The notes: generated by a model not told the origin, from the letters alone. Shown: positions 1-6,872, counted from the stretch's first letter. The stretch is DNA of 22,117 nucleotides from an uncultured Eggerthellaceae bacterium (GCA_934670115.1 CAKUOV010000039.1:1-22117), one strand, 5' to 3'. Made by a program: numbers and translations.

Positions 1-1
1 A

Positions 2-898
2 ACATCGGGCGTCGAGACGTTCGTTTATCCGCAGACAACGGAAGGGTGGACCCTGTCCGGCTCTTGCGAATGGACGATTGATGATACTGCGACGCTCATC
101 TTCAGGCCGGTGCCCGGCGTGCCTCGTGGCACCCTGGAAGCGTGGTCGTGGAAGGAGACGTGTCCCTGGGATTACGGTGCCAGCTGGGTCACTTCTGCGC
201 GAGTTGAGCCCGGTGTATCTACCGTCACCTGCGATTATATGTTTTGGAAGTTCCGGAAGCTCAGCTCTGCGGACCTTTCAGGCCTTGATGCCTCCCGTGT
301 AACGAGTGCATACCGGATGTTCTTCAACTGCGAGTCGCTTGAGACGGTCGATCTTTCTGCTCTGGATACCTCGAACGTTACAAATATGAAGGAGATGCTC
401 GCAGGGTGCTCATCGCTGCTGGCGGTCGATCTTTCGGGTCTCGATTTCTCCCAGGTGGCGGACGCGTCGATGATGTTCGGCAACTGCGGCGAGCTCAGGA
501 GGGTCTACGTCGCGGAAGGGTTCCCGGGCATCCCCGCGGCGGCGGCTTCCGAGAACATGTTCCAGGGCTGCGCGGCGCTCAGCGGCGGCGCGGGCACGGC
601 ATTCGACGCGGCGCATGTGGACGCGGCGTACGCCCGCCTCGATGACGGCGCAGTTCATCCCGGGTATTTCGCCTTGGGCCGCGGCGACGTCAACTGCAAC
701 GGCCTGCTGAACATCGTGGACGTGCAGATCGCCTACGATATCGCGAACGGCGGGCACGCCGAGCGGCACGATCTTGCGTGGATGCGCTCTCGCGCCGATG
801 TGACGGGACCGGCGGGTGCGCCCGACGGCGCGGTCGACGCGCAGGACGCGTTCGCCATCCAGCGCGCCGCCCTGCTCGGCTGGGGTGAGGCTATCTAG
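2..898 (+). CDS. BspA-like leucine-rich-repeat surface protein with C-terminal dockerin-like module (5' truncated)
   Basis: The frame is open from base 2 through the left edge, so only the C-terminal ~298 codons are present. The visible N-terminal part (WTLSGSCEWTIDDTATL) resembles the short beta unit that precedes BspA-type repeats. Three DUF285/BspA repeats of about 24 residues follow, of the type LSGLDxSxVTxxxxMFxxCxSLxxVDLS. The last ~70 residues contain a dockerin type I-like duplicated loop: DVNCNGLLNIVD, then DVTGPAGAPDGAVDAQD. In known families BspA repeats are secreted, surface-exposed adhesion-type domains, and dockerins bind calcium and dock to cohesins. Secretion cannot be checked because the N-terminus is missing. 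No cohesin or sortase gene is in the window. The 3' half is visibly GC-richer (stretches of about 70% or more) than the downstream genes, which suggests a separate history. The stop is TAG at 896-898. Confidence 0.85.
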   Translation, partial: TSGVETFVYPQTTEGWTLSGSCEWTIDDTATLIFRPVPGVPRGTLEAWSWKETCPWDYGASWVTSARVEPGVSTVTCDYMFWKFRKLSSADLSGLDASRVTSAYRMFFNCESLETVDLSALDTSNVTNMKEMLAGCSSLLAVDLSGLDFSQVADASMMFGNCGELRRVYVAEGFPGIPAAAASENMFQGCAALSGGAGTAFDAAHVDAAYARLDDGAVHPGYFALGRGDVNCNGLLNIVDVQIAYDIANGGHAERHDLAWMRSRADVTGPAGAPDGAVDAQDAFAIQRAALLGWGEAI

Positions 899-907
899 CT
901 CGTTCGT

Positions 908-940
908 TTGTTGACAAATTACCCCACCTTTTGTCAACAA
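908..940. terminator. 11-bp perfect dyad just after the BspA-like gene
   Basis: The arms TTGTTGACAAA (908-918) and TTTGTCAACAA (930-940) are exact reverse complements around an 11-nt spacer. The dyad begins 10 bp after the stop codon and is followed by TTCCTTCCTTTTT. That position fits a transcription terminator for the surface-protein gene. The stem is AT-rich, however, and a protein-binding operator is equally possible. A second hairpin (956-965/981-990, 10 bp with one wobble) follows directly. Confidence 0.45.
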
Positions 941-1151
941 TTCCTTCCTTTTTCGAGGTGGCTCCGGGCCAGCCTGCTCTGGAGCCGCCTTCGTATCGTT
1001 GACAAAGGCAGGGCGCGCGTACTTGGACTTGTTGGCGGCATGTTGGGCTTTGGCGCGCGCGATTGGGCTTGTTGGCTGCTTCGCCGAGTTTTATTACTTG
1101 TTTTTGGTTCATCGACGGCATGTTGTCGTTTTTTCTGTCCAAATACGCCCA

Positions 1152-1300
1152 AATCGACGATTCGGGGCAGGTGGAGAAGGGAATGTCGTGTTCGAAGCCG
1201 CCAAGAGGATTTTGCGACCTGGGCTTTTGCTGGGTGCGAGGAGGCTGAAGGGTTCATGGCGGCCTTATCCGCACCCCTGACCTGCCCCGAACCGTCGATT
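1152..1300. repeat. 149-bp element bounded by 21-bp inverted repeats
   Basis: Bases 1152-1172 pair with 1280-1300 over 21 positions with one non-complementary pair (A1160/C1292). That position becomes a G-U wobble in a minus-strand transcript, so the full stem forms in that RNA. An inner 7-bp stem, GGGTGCG (1232-1238) with CGCACCC (1270-1276), is nested inside. No transposase is present. It could be a MITE-like or REP-like dispersed element, or a structured RNA expressed from the minus strand. Confidence 0.55.
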
Positions 1301-1390
1301 CCGGTGTTTTCGCGCTCGATTTTTGACAAGATGCTCTGCTCTTCAGGGACGCTTGCACCGGCGGGGATGCGCGAGGTTAAAAAGACCCCG

Positions 1391-1422
1391 TCACTTTTTA
1401 ACGCCATCACTTTTTAACGCCA
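1391..1422. repeat. Tandem 16-bp duplication across the psd stop codon
   Basis: TCACTTTTTAACGCCA occurs twice head to tail (1391-1406 and 1407-1422). The second copy carries the psd stop codon and its last codons. The first copy forms one arm of a hairpin (1376-1384/1394-1402), so the duplication may have created or displaced the operon's terminator. Confidence 0.8.
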
Positions 1423-2462
1423 AGCGAGACGCCCACTGCTTGACCGTAGCGCACAGGCGTTTCCTGGCCTTGCGCGGTATTTTGGAAATACGTTTCGTCT
1501 ATCTGCGCCACGCCCGGCTCAAGCAGCACGATGATGGTGGACCCGCCGAACTCGAAGTGCCCTTTTTCGCAGCCGCGTTCAACAGCGCATGCTTCGGGGC
1601 AGTCGTTCACGATTTTTCCCACCATGAGCGCACCGACTTCCATTTGAAGCAGCGTACCAAACTTCTCGGTTTCTACCAGGCCATATACGCGCGTGTTCTC
1701 TTTATAGAGCGGACGCGTGGCGGCAGCAAGCGGGTTGACCGTATGAAAGACGCCGGGGATTAGTACGTTTTCGCTTTTCGTGCCCGACGCCGCATAGCAG
1801 TAGCGATGATAGTCGCGCACCGTAAGCCTGAACAGCAAGAGCGTGCCACCTGTGAAGCGCTCGCTTAGCGCATCATCGCGCAGAAGTTCGGGTAGCGTGT
1901 AGCAACTTCCCTTGATTTGAAAGCGCGCGTTGTGCTCTATGGCATATGCGGAAAGAAGCGCGTCGCACGGGGAGATAAGCGTGCTCTCATCGGCGCAGAT
2001 GGGGCGCTTGCCCGGCAGAATCTTGCGCGTGAAGAAGTCGTTGTATGATCGATACGAGCGCTCTTCAAAATCGCTCATATCAATGTTGTTGTTGCGAATA
2101 AAGCCCGGAATCGCACGTTTCGAAAGCGCGCTGTTCATCACGGCACCGCCCAACTTCGTTATGAAGGGGCGCGTGATCAGGGGCAATAATGCGCGTCCTG
2201 GCACCGAGGTGTACAGCCAACGCAGGAAGCGCTCCTGCGCGTCGGGCTTTTGCGGCTTGCTTGCCTCTGCCGCGGGGCCGCACGTTGCGGCGTTCGTGTT
2301 CTTGCGGGTTGTTTCGCAGGTCGCCGTTTCGCAAGCGGCGCTTGCTTCCGTTGCGGATCCCTTCGCTACGCCTTCGCCTGCGCCAGCCGCAGCTCCTGTC
2401 ACGGAACCCTTCGCCGTGCCTTCGCCTGCGCCAGCCGCAGCTGCCGTTGTTGTATCCGTCAT
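1407..2462 (-). CDS. psd: Phosphatidylserine decarboxylase (pyruvoyl enzyme)
   Basis: This enzyme decarboxylates phosphatidylserine to phosphatidylethanolamine at the membrane. The protein has 351 residues. The self-cleavage motif FGGST places the serine that would become the pyruvoyl group at about residue 308. The SPCD aspartate and the RDYHRY histidine fit the family's Asp-His-Ser processing triad. The conserved core begins near residue 76 (FLRWLYTSVPGRALLP). Before it lies a low-complexity Ala/Gly/Thr/Glu extension containing an imperfect 16-residue duplication encoded by a 48-bp direct repeat. The ATG at 2462 lies 17 bp after the pssA stop, which makes psd the third gene of a leftward operon. 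No strong Shine-Dalgarno is visible (GGGAAA only). The 3' end falls in a 16-bp tandem repeat. Function is confident; the role of the extension is unknown. Confidence 0.95.
   Translation of the reverse strand: MTDTTTAAAAGAGEGTAKGSVTGAAAGAGEGVAKGSATEASAACETATCETTRKNTNAATCGPAAEASKPQKPDAQERFLRWLYTSVPGRALLPLITRPFITKLGGAVMNSALSKRAIPGFIRNNNIDMSDFEERSYRSYNDFFTRKILPGKRPICADESTLISPCDALLSAYAIEHNARFQIKGSCYTLPELLRDDALSERFTGGTLLLFRLTVRDYHRYCYAASGTKSENVLIPGVFHTVNPLAAATRPLYKENTRVYGLVETEKFGTLLQMEVGALMVGKIVNDCPEACAVERGCEKGHFEFGGSTIIVLLEPGVAQIDETYFQNTAQGQETPVRYGQAVGVSLGVKK
2371..2442. repeat. 48-bp-period direct repeat in the 5' part of psd
   Basis: A 24-bp block starting at 2371 recurs at 2419 without a mismatch, within a roughly 48-bp imperfect unit. 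It encodes two copies of an Ala/Gly-rich 16-residue segment (AAAGAGEG followed by AKGS). Confidence 0.85.
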
Positions 2463-2479
2463 GTGCTCGCGTTTCCCGT

Positions 2480-3124
2480 CTACAGCTCAAAAATCAAGTG
2501 CGGGAAGTCGATAATCGCAACTGCAGCAATAGCAATTGCCACCAACACGCAGAAAATAATGAGCGTGCGTAGTTTCGGCTTGTGCACCTGGAAGTTTCCA
2601 ATGAACAGCGTTCCTACAATAAGCAGAACAAAATGCAGCACCACAATGAATGCTTGGTCGGTCATGAACGTGCTTAGGAGATAGACCAGGGGCAAAACCA
2701 CGGCGATTGACGTGATAGGCAGACCGATAAAAATTTTCTCGTGGACTTCTTCCGAGAAGAAATTATTCGTTTCGCGCACGTTGAAATATCCCAGGCGGAT
2801 AACGCCGCACACCGCGAAGTAGATGAGCACGACAAATCCAATGGGGCCCTTTACGCCCAAGTTGAAGCAGATGACCACAGGGAACACACCGAACGCCACC
2901 AGGTCGCACAGCGAGTCAAGCTGAATGCCGAACAGACGCTCGTCGTGGCTGCGGTCGCTTTTCGTACGCGCCACGGGGCCATCGAGCATGTCGAAGAAGC
3001 CGGAAAGCGCCAGGCAGGCGATTGCGCCTAAATGGACTCCGTCGATGGAAAGCGTTATGCCAACCAGAGCGGAAATCAAACTCATAAACGTCAGGACAAC
3101 CGTGTAGTTATAGTAGCCGATCAT
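2480..3124 (-). CDS. pssA: CDP-diacylglycerol-serine O-phosphatidyltransferase
   Basis: This integral membrane enzyme condenses CDP-diacylglycerol with serine to give phosphatidylserine, the substrate of the adjacent psd product. The 214-residue sequence carries the CDP-alcohol phosphatidyltransferase signature: D45, D48-G49, A52-R53, G66, D70, D74. The spacer between Arg53 and Gly66 is 12 residues rather than the common 8-9, a variant I recall from other Gram-positive PssA proteins. Several hydrophobic spans follow (residues ~78-95, 97-115, 135-155, 160-180, 190-210). The ATG overlaps the TGA of the upstream membrane-protein gene (ATGA), indicating translational coupling. AAAGG sits in that gene's last codons as the ribosome site. 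The pairing with psd rules out most other CDP-alcohol transferases. Confidence 0.93.
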   Translation of the reverse strand: MIGYYNYTVVLTFMSLISALVGITLSIDGVHLGAIACLALSGFFDMLDGPVARTKSDRSHDERLFGIQLDSLCDLVAFGVFPVVICFNLGVKGPIGFVVLIYFAVCGVIRLGYFNVRETNNFFSEEVHEKIFIGLPITSIAVVLPLVYLLSTFMTDQAFIVVLHFVLLIVGTLFIGNFQVHKPKLRTLIIFCVLVAIAIAAVAIIDFPHLIFEL

Positions 3125-4158
3125 TTTTCATTACCTTTCTTTGCGCCAAAGACCACCAGGTATGCCACGGCGGAAAACACCGCGCATACCAGCAGCTGGG
3201 CGTAAAAACTGAGCCCTCGGCTTATTACCAAGGTGGGGGCGGTTAATTGCCCGCAAATGGGCTGGAACATTACGTTGTAAAGATGCTCGGAAATGCCTAA
3301 TCCGCCCGGCAGGGGAAGCATATCGGCGGAAAGGGAAATGCTGCCTTGCAGCAGCGTTGCATCCAAAAGGGAAAGGTTGCTCACGTCAAACGAGAGCAAC
3401 ACAACATACGTCACGGCGAACAGCAAAAAACGCTGCACAATCGTGATGAGCATAACGTTGAGCGTGACAATGCGGTGCTCGCGCACGAAGCGCGAGGCTT
3501 CCTTGTAGTTCTCAAGCGATTGCGTGAGGTGCGCTTGCCAACGGTTAACGCGTTCTTCCGCTACAAATTTCCGTGCGATTCGTAGCGCGGTAAACACGAT
3601 AGTTTTCGCAACGGAAGGGGCAAGAACCAGCGCAAGCATGGCGCCCACGCAGATAACGTTCAATACTATTCCCAGGTAGATCCACCCCATGGCGGGCTCC
3701 AGCAGGGGAGCGATATACGGCGGACAGGCGAACAATACCAGGATGCCAACTAAAACAAGCACTGACTTGTACGCGATGGTCACAATGAGCAGCGCAATAA
3801 CGCAGCGGGTAAGGCTTAGGCCGTCGCGTTTCATGAACACGAGCTGCATGGGTTGTCCGCCCGATGCAGTGGGTGTGACCAAGCTGAAAAAGAACCCTAC
3901 GAAAGAATACAAAAAGCAGTGGGAAAGCTGCGGAGCATCGCCGAACGCGCGCAGCAGATAGAAGATGATAACGGACTCGCATAGGATAAACGCAATGACC
4001 AACGCAAATCCGGCAATCCAGAAAACTTGGGACGAACTGCGGATATAGCTCACTAAGGCGCCGAAATCTTCGCCCGATAACACGAAGTAGACCGACACGC
4101 CAATGCAAAGCAAAAGGAAGGCCCCATTGCAAAGAATCTTCTTCAGTTTGCTATTCAT
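3121..4158 (-). CDS. Flippase-like integral membrane protein (YbhN/UPF0104, LPG-synthase TM domain family)
   Basis: A 345-residue polytopic protein with about eight hydrophobic spans, the first at residues ~10-27. Family hallmarks are TPTASGGQP (95-103) and PGGLGISE (284-291), which match the membrane part of lysyl-phosphatidylglycerol synthases (PF03706) without their catalytic domain. Relatives are proposed to move lipids or polyprenyl-linked intermediates across the membrane. The substrate here is unknown. It is the first gene of the operon with pssA and psd (4-bp overlap), so a role in phospholipid movement or modification is a reasonable inference. On the minus strand AGGGGGGATT stands about 15 nt before the ATG, a long but usable spacing, and a TATAAT box lies further upstream. 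Confidence 0.88.
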   Translation of the reverse strand: MNSKLKKILCNGAFLLLCIGVSVYFVLSGEDFGALVSYIRSSSQVFWIAGFALVIAFILCESVIIFYLLRAFGDAPQLSHCFLYSFVGFFFSLVTPTASGGQPMQLVFMKRDGLSLTRCVIALLIVTIAYKSVLVLVGILVLFACPPYIAPLLEPAMGWIYLGIVLNVICVGAMLALVLAPSVAKTIVFTALRIARKFVAEERVNRWQAHLTQSLENYKEASRFVREHRIVTLNVMLITIVQRFLLFAVTYVVLLSFDVSNLSLLDATLLQGSISLSADMLPLPGGLGISEHLYNVMFQPICGQLTAPTLVISRGLSFYAQLLVCAVFSAVAYLVVFGAKKGNEK

Positions 4159-4197
4159 GCCTGCGTATTAATCCCCCCTGTTTTTGTGCAGCATCTC

Positions 4198-4225
4198 ATT
4201 ATAGCTTATAGCGATTTTTTGTCCT
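4198..4225 (-). promoter_or_regulatory. Predicted promoter of the flippase-pssA-psd operon
   Basis: Read on the minus strand, a perfect TATAAT (4203-4198) is preceded by AGGACA (4225-4220) with a 16-bp spacer. Transcription would start near 4191, giving a leader of about 30 nt that includes the AGGGGGG ribosome site. Confidence 0.5.
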
Positions 4226-4399
4226 ATTGCGATCTTTCATATTCTTGGGTGCATAACGAATGCGTCTCGGTGTATTCTTAAACTATATGTGTCGTTTCGG
4301 GTTTATCGATGCGTGACCGATGGATGGCCGTATGACGGATAGCCATGTAAAAAGGGATAAGGTACCATTGTTTCTATATGAATACAGGCCGTTTTGCGG

Positions 4400-4436
4400 C
4401 AGTTTCCCGCCAGCCGTTCCATACGGGTTGAAACTG
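4400..4436 (+). promoter_or_regulatory. Hairpin in the leader of the BY-kinase module
   Basis: CAGTTTC (4400-4406) pairs with GAAACTG (4430-4436), and CCG (4407-4409) can continue the stem with CGG (4424-4426) past a small bulge. It ends about 35 nt before the ribosome site of the co-polymerase gene. The function is unknown. Confidence 0.4.
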
Positions 4437-4491
4437 GTGTGAAGAACAGGTAGTATGACGTCTATCATTTTGACGAAAGGGCTTTTTCTCC

Positions 4492-5157
4492 ATGACATTA
4501 CTTGAACTCCTGCAGCTTCTGCGCAAGAGGCTGGCGCTGGTCATTGCGCTTCCTGTTGCCTTTACGCTGGCAACGGGCATTTATGCTTTTGGTTTTATGG
4601 AAGATGTTTATACCTCTGAAGTGCAGCTTTATGTTTTGACTCAGTCGCAAATTTCGCAGGATCAATCCTATGCAACCAGCTCCGATACAGCGGCGTCTCA
4701 GCAGCTTGCAAACGACATTGCCGTTATTGCCGATACGCCTAAAGTGCGCAACGCCACGGCGAAAGCCCTGGGAATGAAGGATTTGAAGGATTACACGCTG
4801 GGCGTTAAAAACGCCACTACGAACCGCGTTATCACGCTTACGGTTACGGCGAACGATCCCGCGGCTGCGGCGCGCGTTGCAAATGAATTTGCCAAGAACA
4901 CGGCCTCGTGCTCGGTGGAGACCATGGGCTTGAAGGCGGTCAACATTGTTGACGATGCAACGTCGTCTGACATTCCGAGTGGCCCCAATCGCAAGATGTA
5001 TCTGGCCGTCGCCTTTCTGGCGGGCCTGTTTGTGGCCGTTGCCATTGTGGTACTTATGGACATGCTGAACACCACGGTAAAATCGCGCGAAGAAGCCGAA
5101 GAACTGTTTGGCCTGCCTGTTTTAGGCACCATGCCTGAGCTGAAGAAGGTGAAATAG
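4492..5157 (+). CDS. Wzz/CpsC-type polysaccharide co-polymerase, BY-kinase activator subunit
   Basis: This 221-residue membrane protein has the chain-length-determinant layout. A short cytoplasmic N-terminus (TLLELLQLLRKR) is followed by a first membrane helix (~15-35), an extracellular alpha/beta region, a proline-containing PSGPNRK motif (~164-170) and a second helix (~171-192). The cytoplasmic tail (~193-221) contains EEAEELFGLPVLGTMP, which in this family contacts the kinase. In Gram-positive bacteria CpsC/CapA/YveK proteins activate the separate cytoplasmic kinase CpsD/CapB and set polymer length. The gene precedes the kinase by only 2 bp, as expected. The start ATG follows GAAAGGG. No polymerase or flippase for a polysaccharide follows, so the polymer it controls is unknown. 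Confidence 0.9.
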   Translation: MTLLELLQLLRKRLALVIALPVAFTLATGIYAFGFMEDVYTSEVQLYVLTQSQISQDQSYATSSDTAASQQLANDIAVIADTPKVRNATAKALGMKDLKDYTLGVKNATTNRVITLTVTANDPAAAARVANEFAKNTASCSVETMGLKAVNIVDDATSSDIPSGPNRKMYLAVAFLAGLFVAVAIVVLMDMLNTTVKSREEAEELFGLPVLGTMPELKKVK

Positions 5158-5159
5158 CC

Positions 5160-6200
5160 ATGGCGAAGAAGAACCAGAAGAAGTTTCTTCCTATAGATCT
5201 CAACGAGCTTTCGCATCAGAGCGAAACGCTACTTGCCAATATCCGTTTTGCAAGCGTGGACGAGCCGGTAAAGACCATTGTGATTACCAGCACGGGCGTT
5301 GACGAGGGTAAAACGACGACCGCCATTGCCCTTGCCATGGCCATGGCGCGTTCGGGCAAGCGCACGCTGATTATGGATTGTGATATGCGTCGCCGCAGCG
5401 TGGGACGTGTTTTGGGTATGCGCACGAACGCGGGCATCTATGCGGTTCTTTCGGGTCGTGTTCCGCTGAAACGCGCCGTAACGCAAACGGCGCAGCCGAA
5501 CTTGTACCTGCTTGACTGCGAGCCGAATGTAGCGAATCCTTCGGATATGCTGTCAACAAAGCGTTTCGCGGCGCTTATGGCCACGCTGCGCAACGCGTTC
5601 GATTACGTGGTTATCGATACGCCGCCGTTGTCGCTGTTCGTGGATGCCGCCGTGGTCTCTACGTTAGCCGATGGCGTGGCACTGGTCGTTCGTCAGCGCA
5701 TGGCAAAAAAGCGCGCTGTTGCGGATGCGCTATCCCAGCTTGATGCCGCGAATGCGCGTGTTTTGGGCTTGGTGCTCACGTTTGCCCAGAAAGGCGACGA
5801 CGATTACTACTATTATTACTACTACAACGAAGAGAACAAGCGCATCAAAAAGAAGCGTACGCACGCAGCGGGCGATGACGCTTCGGAACAAGATACGCCT
5901 GCACCCGCAAGCCGGCGCGAGTTCGACGAGGATAACGTTGTGGAGTGGGCGCGTCGCGTTGGCGTAAGTGTGGATGCGGCGCAGGAGCAAATGCAGGCGC
6001 CGGCGAGCCGTCGTGTTTCGTCGCGTGCAAGCCATTCCGCCGAGAAGCTGGGCGTTGCGGGCGCAACGGCTGCGACGGGCGCTGGTGCGGCTGGCGGTGC
6101 GGGTGCCGCAAGAATGGGCGCTGGTGCCGCGGGCGCGAATGCTGCGGGTGGTGGCGCGAAGTCCGAAAATCCCTTTGCTCCGGGTGCGTTCAAGAAATAG
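5160..6200 (+). CDS. CpsD/CapB-type bacterial tyrosine kinase with internal Tyr cluster and long Ala/Gly-rich tail
   Basis: This is a cytoplasmic BY-kinase that autophosphorylates on a tyrosine cluster. It shows a Walker A (STGVDEGKTTTA, ~44-55), a Walker A' (LIMDCDMRR, ~70-78) and a Walker B (VVIDTPP, 150-156), plus the family's NPSDML segment. Residues 216-222 are seven consecutive tyrosines after DDD, the expected phospho-acceptor cluster. In typical CpsD/CapB proteins (about 230-250 residues) this cluster is the C-terminus. Here about 124 residues follow: a basic patch (KRIKKKR), an acidic/Ala/Pro stretch and a Gly/Ala run before a polar end (NPFAPGAFKK). The ATG at 5160 lies just after the co-polymerase stop, with AAGAAGG as ribosome site. 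The kinase assignment is secure; the tail's role is unknown. Confidence 0.92.
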   Translation: MAKKNQKKFLPIDLNELSHQSETLLANIRFASVDEPVKTIVITSTGVDEGKTTTAIALAMAMARSGKRTLIMDCDMRRRSVGRVLGMRTNAGIYAVLSGRVPLKRAVTQTAQPNLYLLDCEPNVANPSDMLSTKRFAALMATLRNAFDYVVIDTPPLSLFVDAAVVSTLADGVALVVRQRMAKKRAVADALSQLDAANARVLGLVLTFAQKGDDDYYYYYYYNEENKRIKKKRTHAAGDDASEQDTPAPASRREFDEDNVVEWARRVGVSVDAAQEQMQAPASRRVSSRASHSAEKLGVAGATAATGAGAAGGAGAARMGAGAAGANAAGGGAKSENPFAPGAFKK

Positions 6201-6242
6201 CGCTCCTGCTGGCACGCGGGAAAACGGCAAAGGAGCACATGC

Positions 6243-6872
6243 GTGTTCGACCTACATTGTCATATCCTTCCGGGCGTCGATGACGGCGCGCGTTCTGTTA
6301 CGGAGTCGCGCGATATGCTGCGCGCGGCAAAAAAGCAGGGGATTGACATCATCATGTGCACGCCTCATTGCCGTTGGAGTTCTTTTGATCGTTTGCTTAT
6401 CCGCGCAGCTTTTTCGGAGATGGAAAAATATGCCAATGACCTGGGGATTTCGTTGCAACTTGGGTATGAGGTGAATTGGCGCAAGCTTTTTGAGTTGGGC
6501 ATTGAGCGCGCCCCCGAGTTCACGCTCGGGGACACGAACTTGTTCTTGCTGGAGCTTAGCGACGATGCCATGCCTACGAATTGGCAGCGTTTCATCTATT
6601 CGCTGCAGAGCATGGATTTGCAAGTGATCATCGCGCATCCCGAGCGCTATCGCGCTGTGCAAAAGAATCTCGATATCGCCCGGGAATTAAAAAATATGGG
6701 CTGCTATCTGCAACTTTCCGCCAACTTTATTGAAGGTAGCGCGTTCGACGCGCGTCGTCGCACTGCTTCCGCCTTGCTACGCGAAGATCTTGTTGATTAC
6801 GTGGCAAGCGATGCGCACCGCGTAGGTGATTACGCAACGTTCGCGCGCGCGTTGGCGTTTTGCCGTCAGTAG
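6243..6872 (+). CDS. CpsB/CapC/YwqE-type PHP-domain protein-tyrosine phosphatase
   Basis: This metal-dependent phosphatase is expected to dephosphorylate the BY-kinase encoded upstream. PHP metal ligands are visible: DLHCH (3-7) in LHCHILPGVDDGA, CTPHCRW, IIAHPERY and ASDAHR near the C-terminus. The length of 209 residues is somewhat shorter than the usual ~240-255; the missing part appears to be in the middle helices, not in the motifs. The start is GTG at 6243, seven nt after AAAGGAG; an ATG at 6239 is in another frame. It is the third gene of the module and no biosynthetic gene follows. The next gene is convergent. Confidence 0.9.
   Translation: MFDLHCHILPGVDDGARSVTESRDMLRAAKKQGIDIIMCTPHCRWSSFDRLLIRAAFSEMEKYANDLGISLQLGYEVNWRKLFELGIERAPEFTLGDTNLFLLELSDDAMPTNWQRFIYSLQSMDLQVIIAHPERYRAVQKNLDIARELKNMGCYLQLSANFIEGSAFDARRRTASALLREDLVDYVASDAHRVGDYATFARALAFCRQ

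Larger units (their letters stand above)
899..1406. other. 508-bp palindrome-rich intergenic region
   Basis: Opposing overlapping frames of 130-170 codons exist here, but none has a ribosome binding site or recognisable domain, so I call no gene. The region holds four dyads: 908-918/930-940, 956-965/981-990, 1152-1172/1280-1300 (with 1232-1238/1270-1276 nested inside) and 1376-1384/1394-1402. The octamer TTGACAAA occurs at 911 and 999, with the variant TTGACAAG at 1323. The arrangement looks more like repeat or structured-RNA DNA than a decayed gene. Confidence 0.6.
4159..4491. other. 333-bp divergent intergenic region (lipid operon / BY-kinase module)
   Basis: This region separates the leftward lipid operon from the rightward tyrosine-phosphorylation module, so it should hold a promoter for each. 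A leftward -10 is clear at 4198-4203. I could not assign a convincing rightward -35/-10 pair. A hairpin at 4400-4436 lies in the presumed leader of the rightward genes, and GAAAGGG about 14-20 nt before the ATG at 4492 is the likely ribosome site. No small gene with a ribosome site was found. Confidence 0.6.

Noticed and set aside
1152..1300. Insertion sequence
   Set aside because: At 149 bp with no transposase frame it cannot be an autonomous IS. No flanking target duplication was found, so only a repeat or structured element is claimed.
908..1417. Overlapping frames on both strands (plus 908-1417, minus 934-1410)
   Set aside because: They have no ribosome sites or recognised protein features, and both run through the strong palindromes. 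Treated as non-coding.
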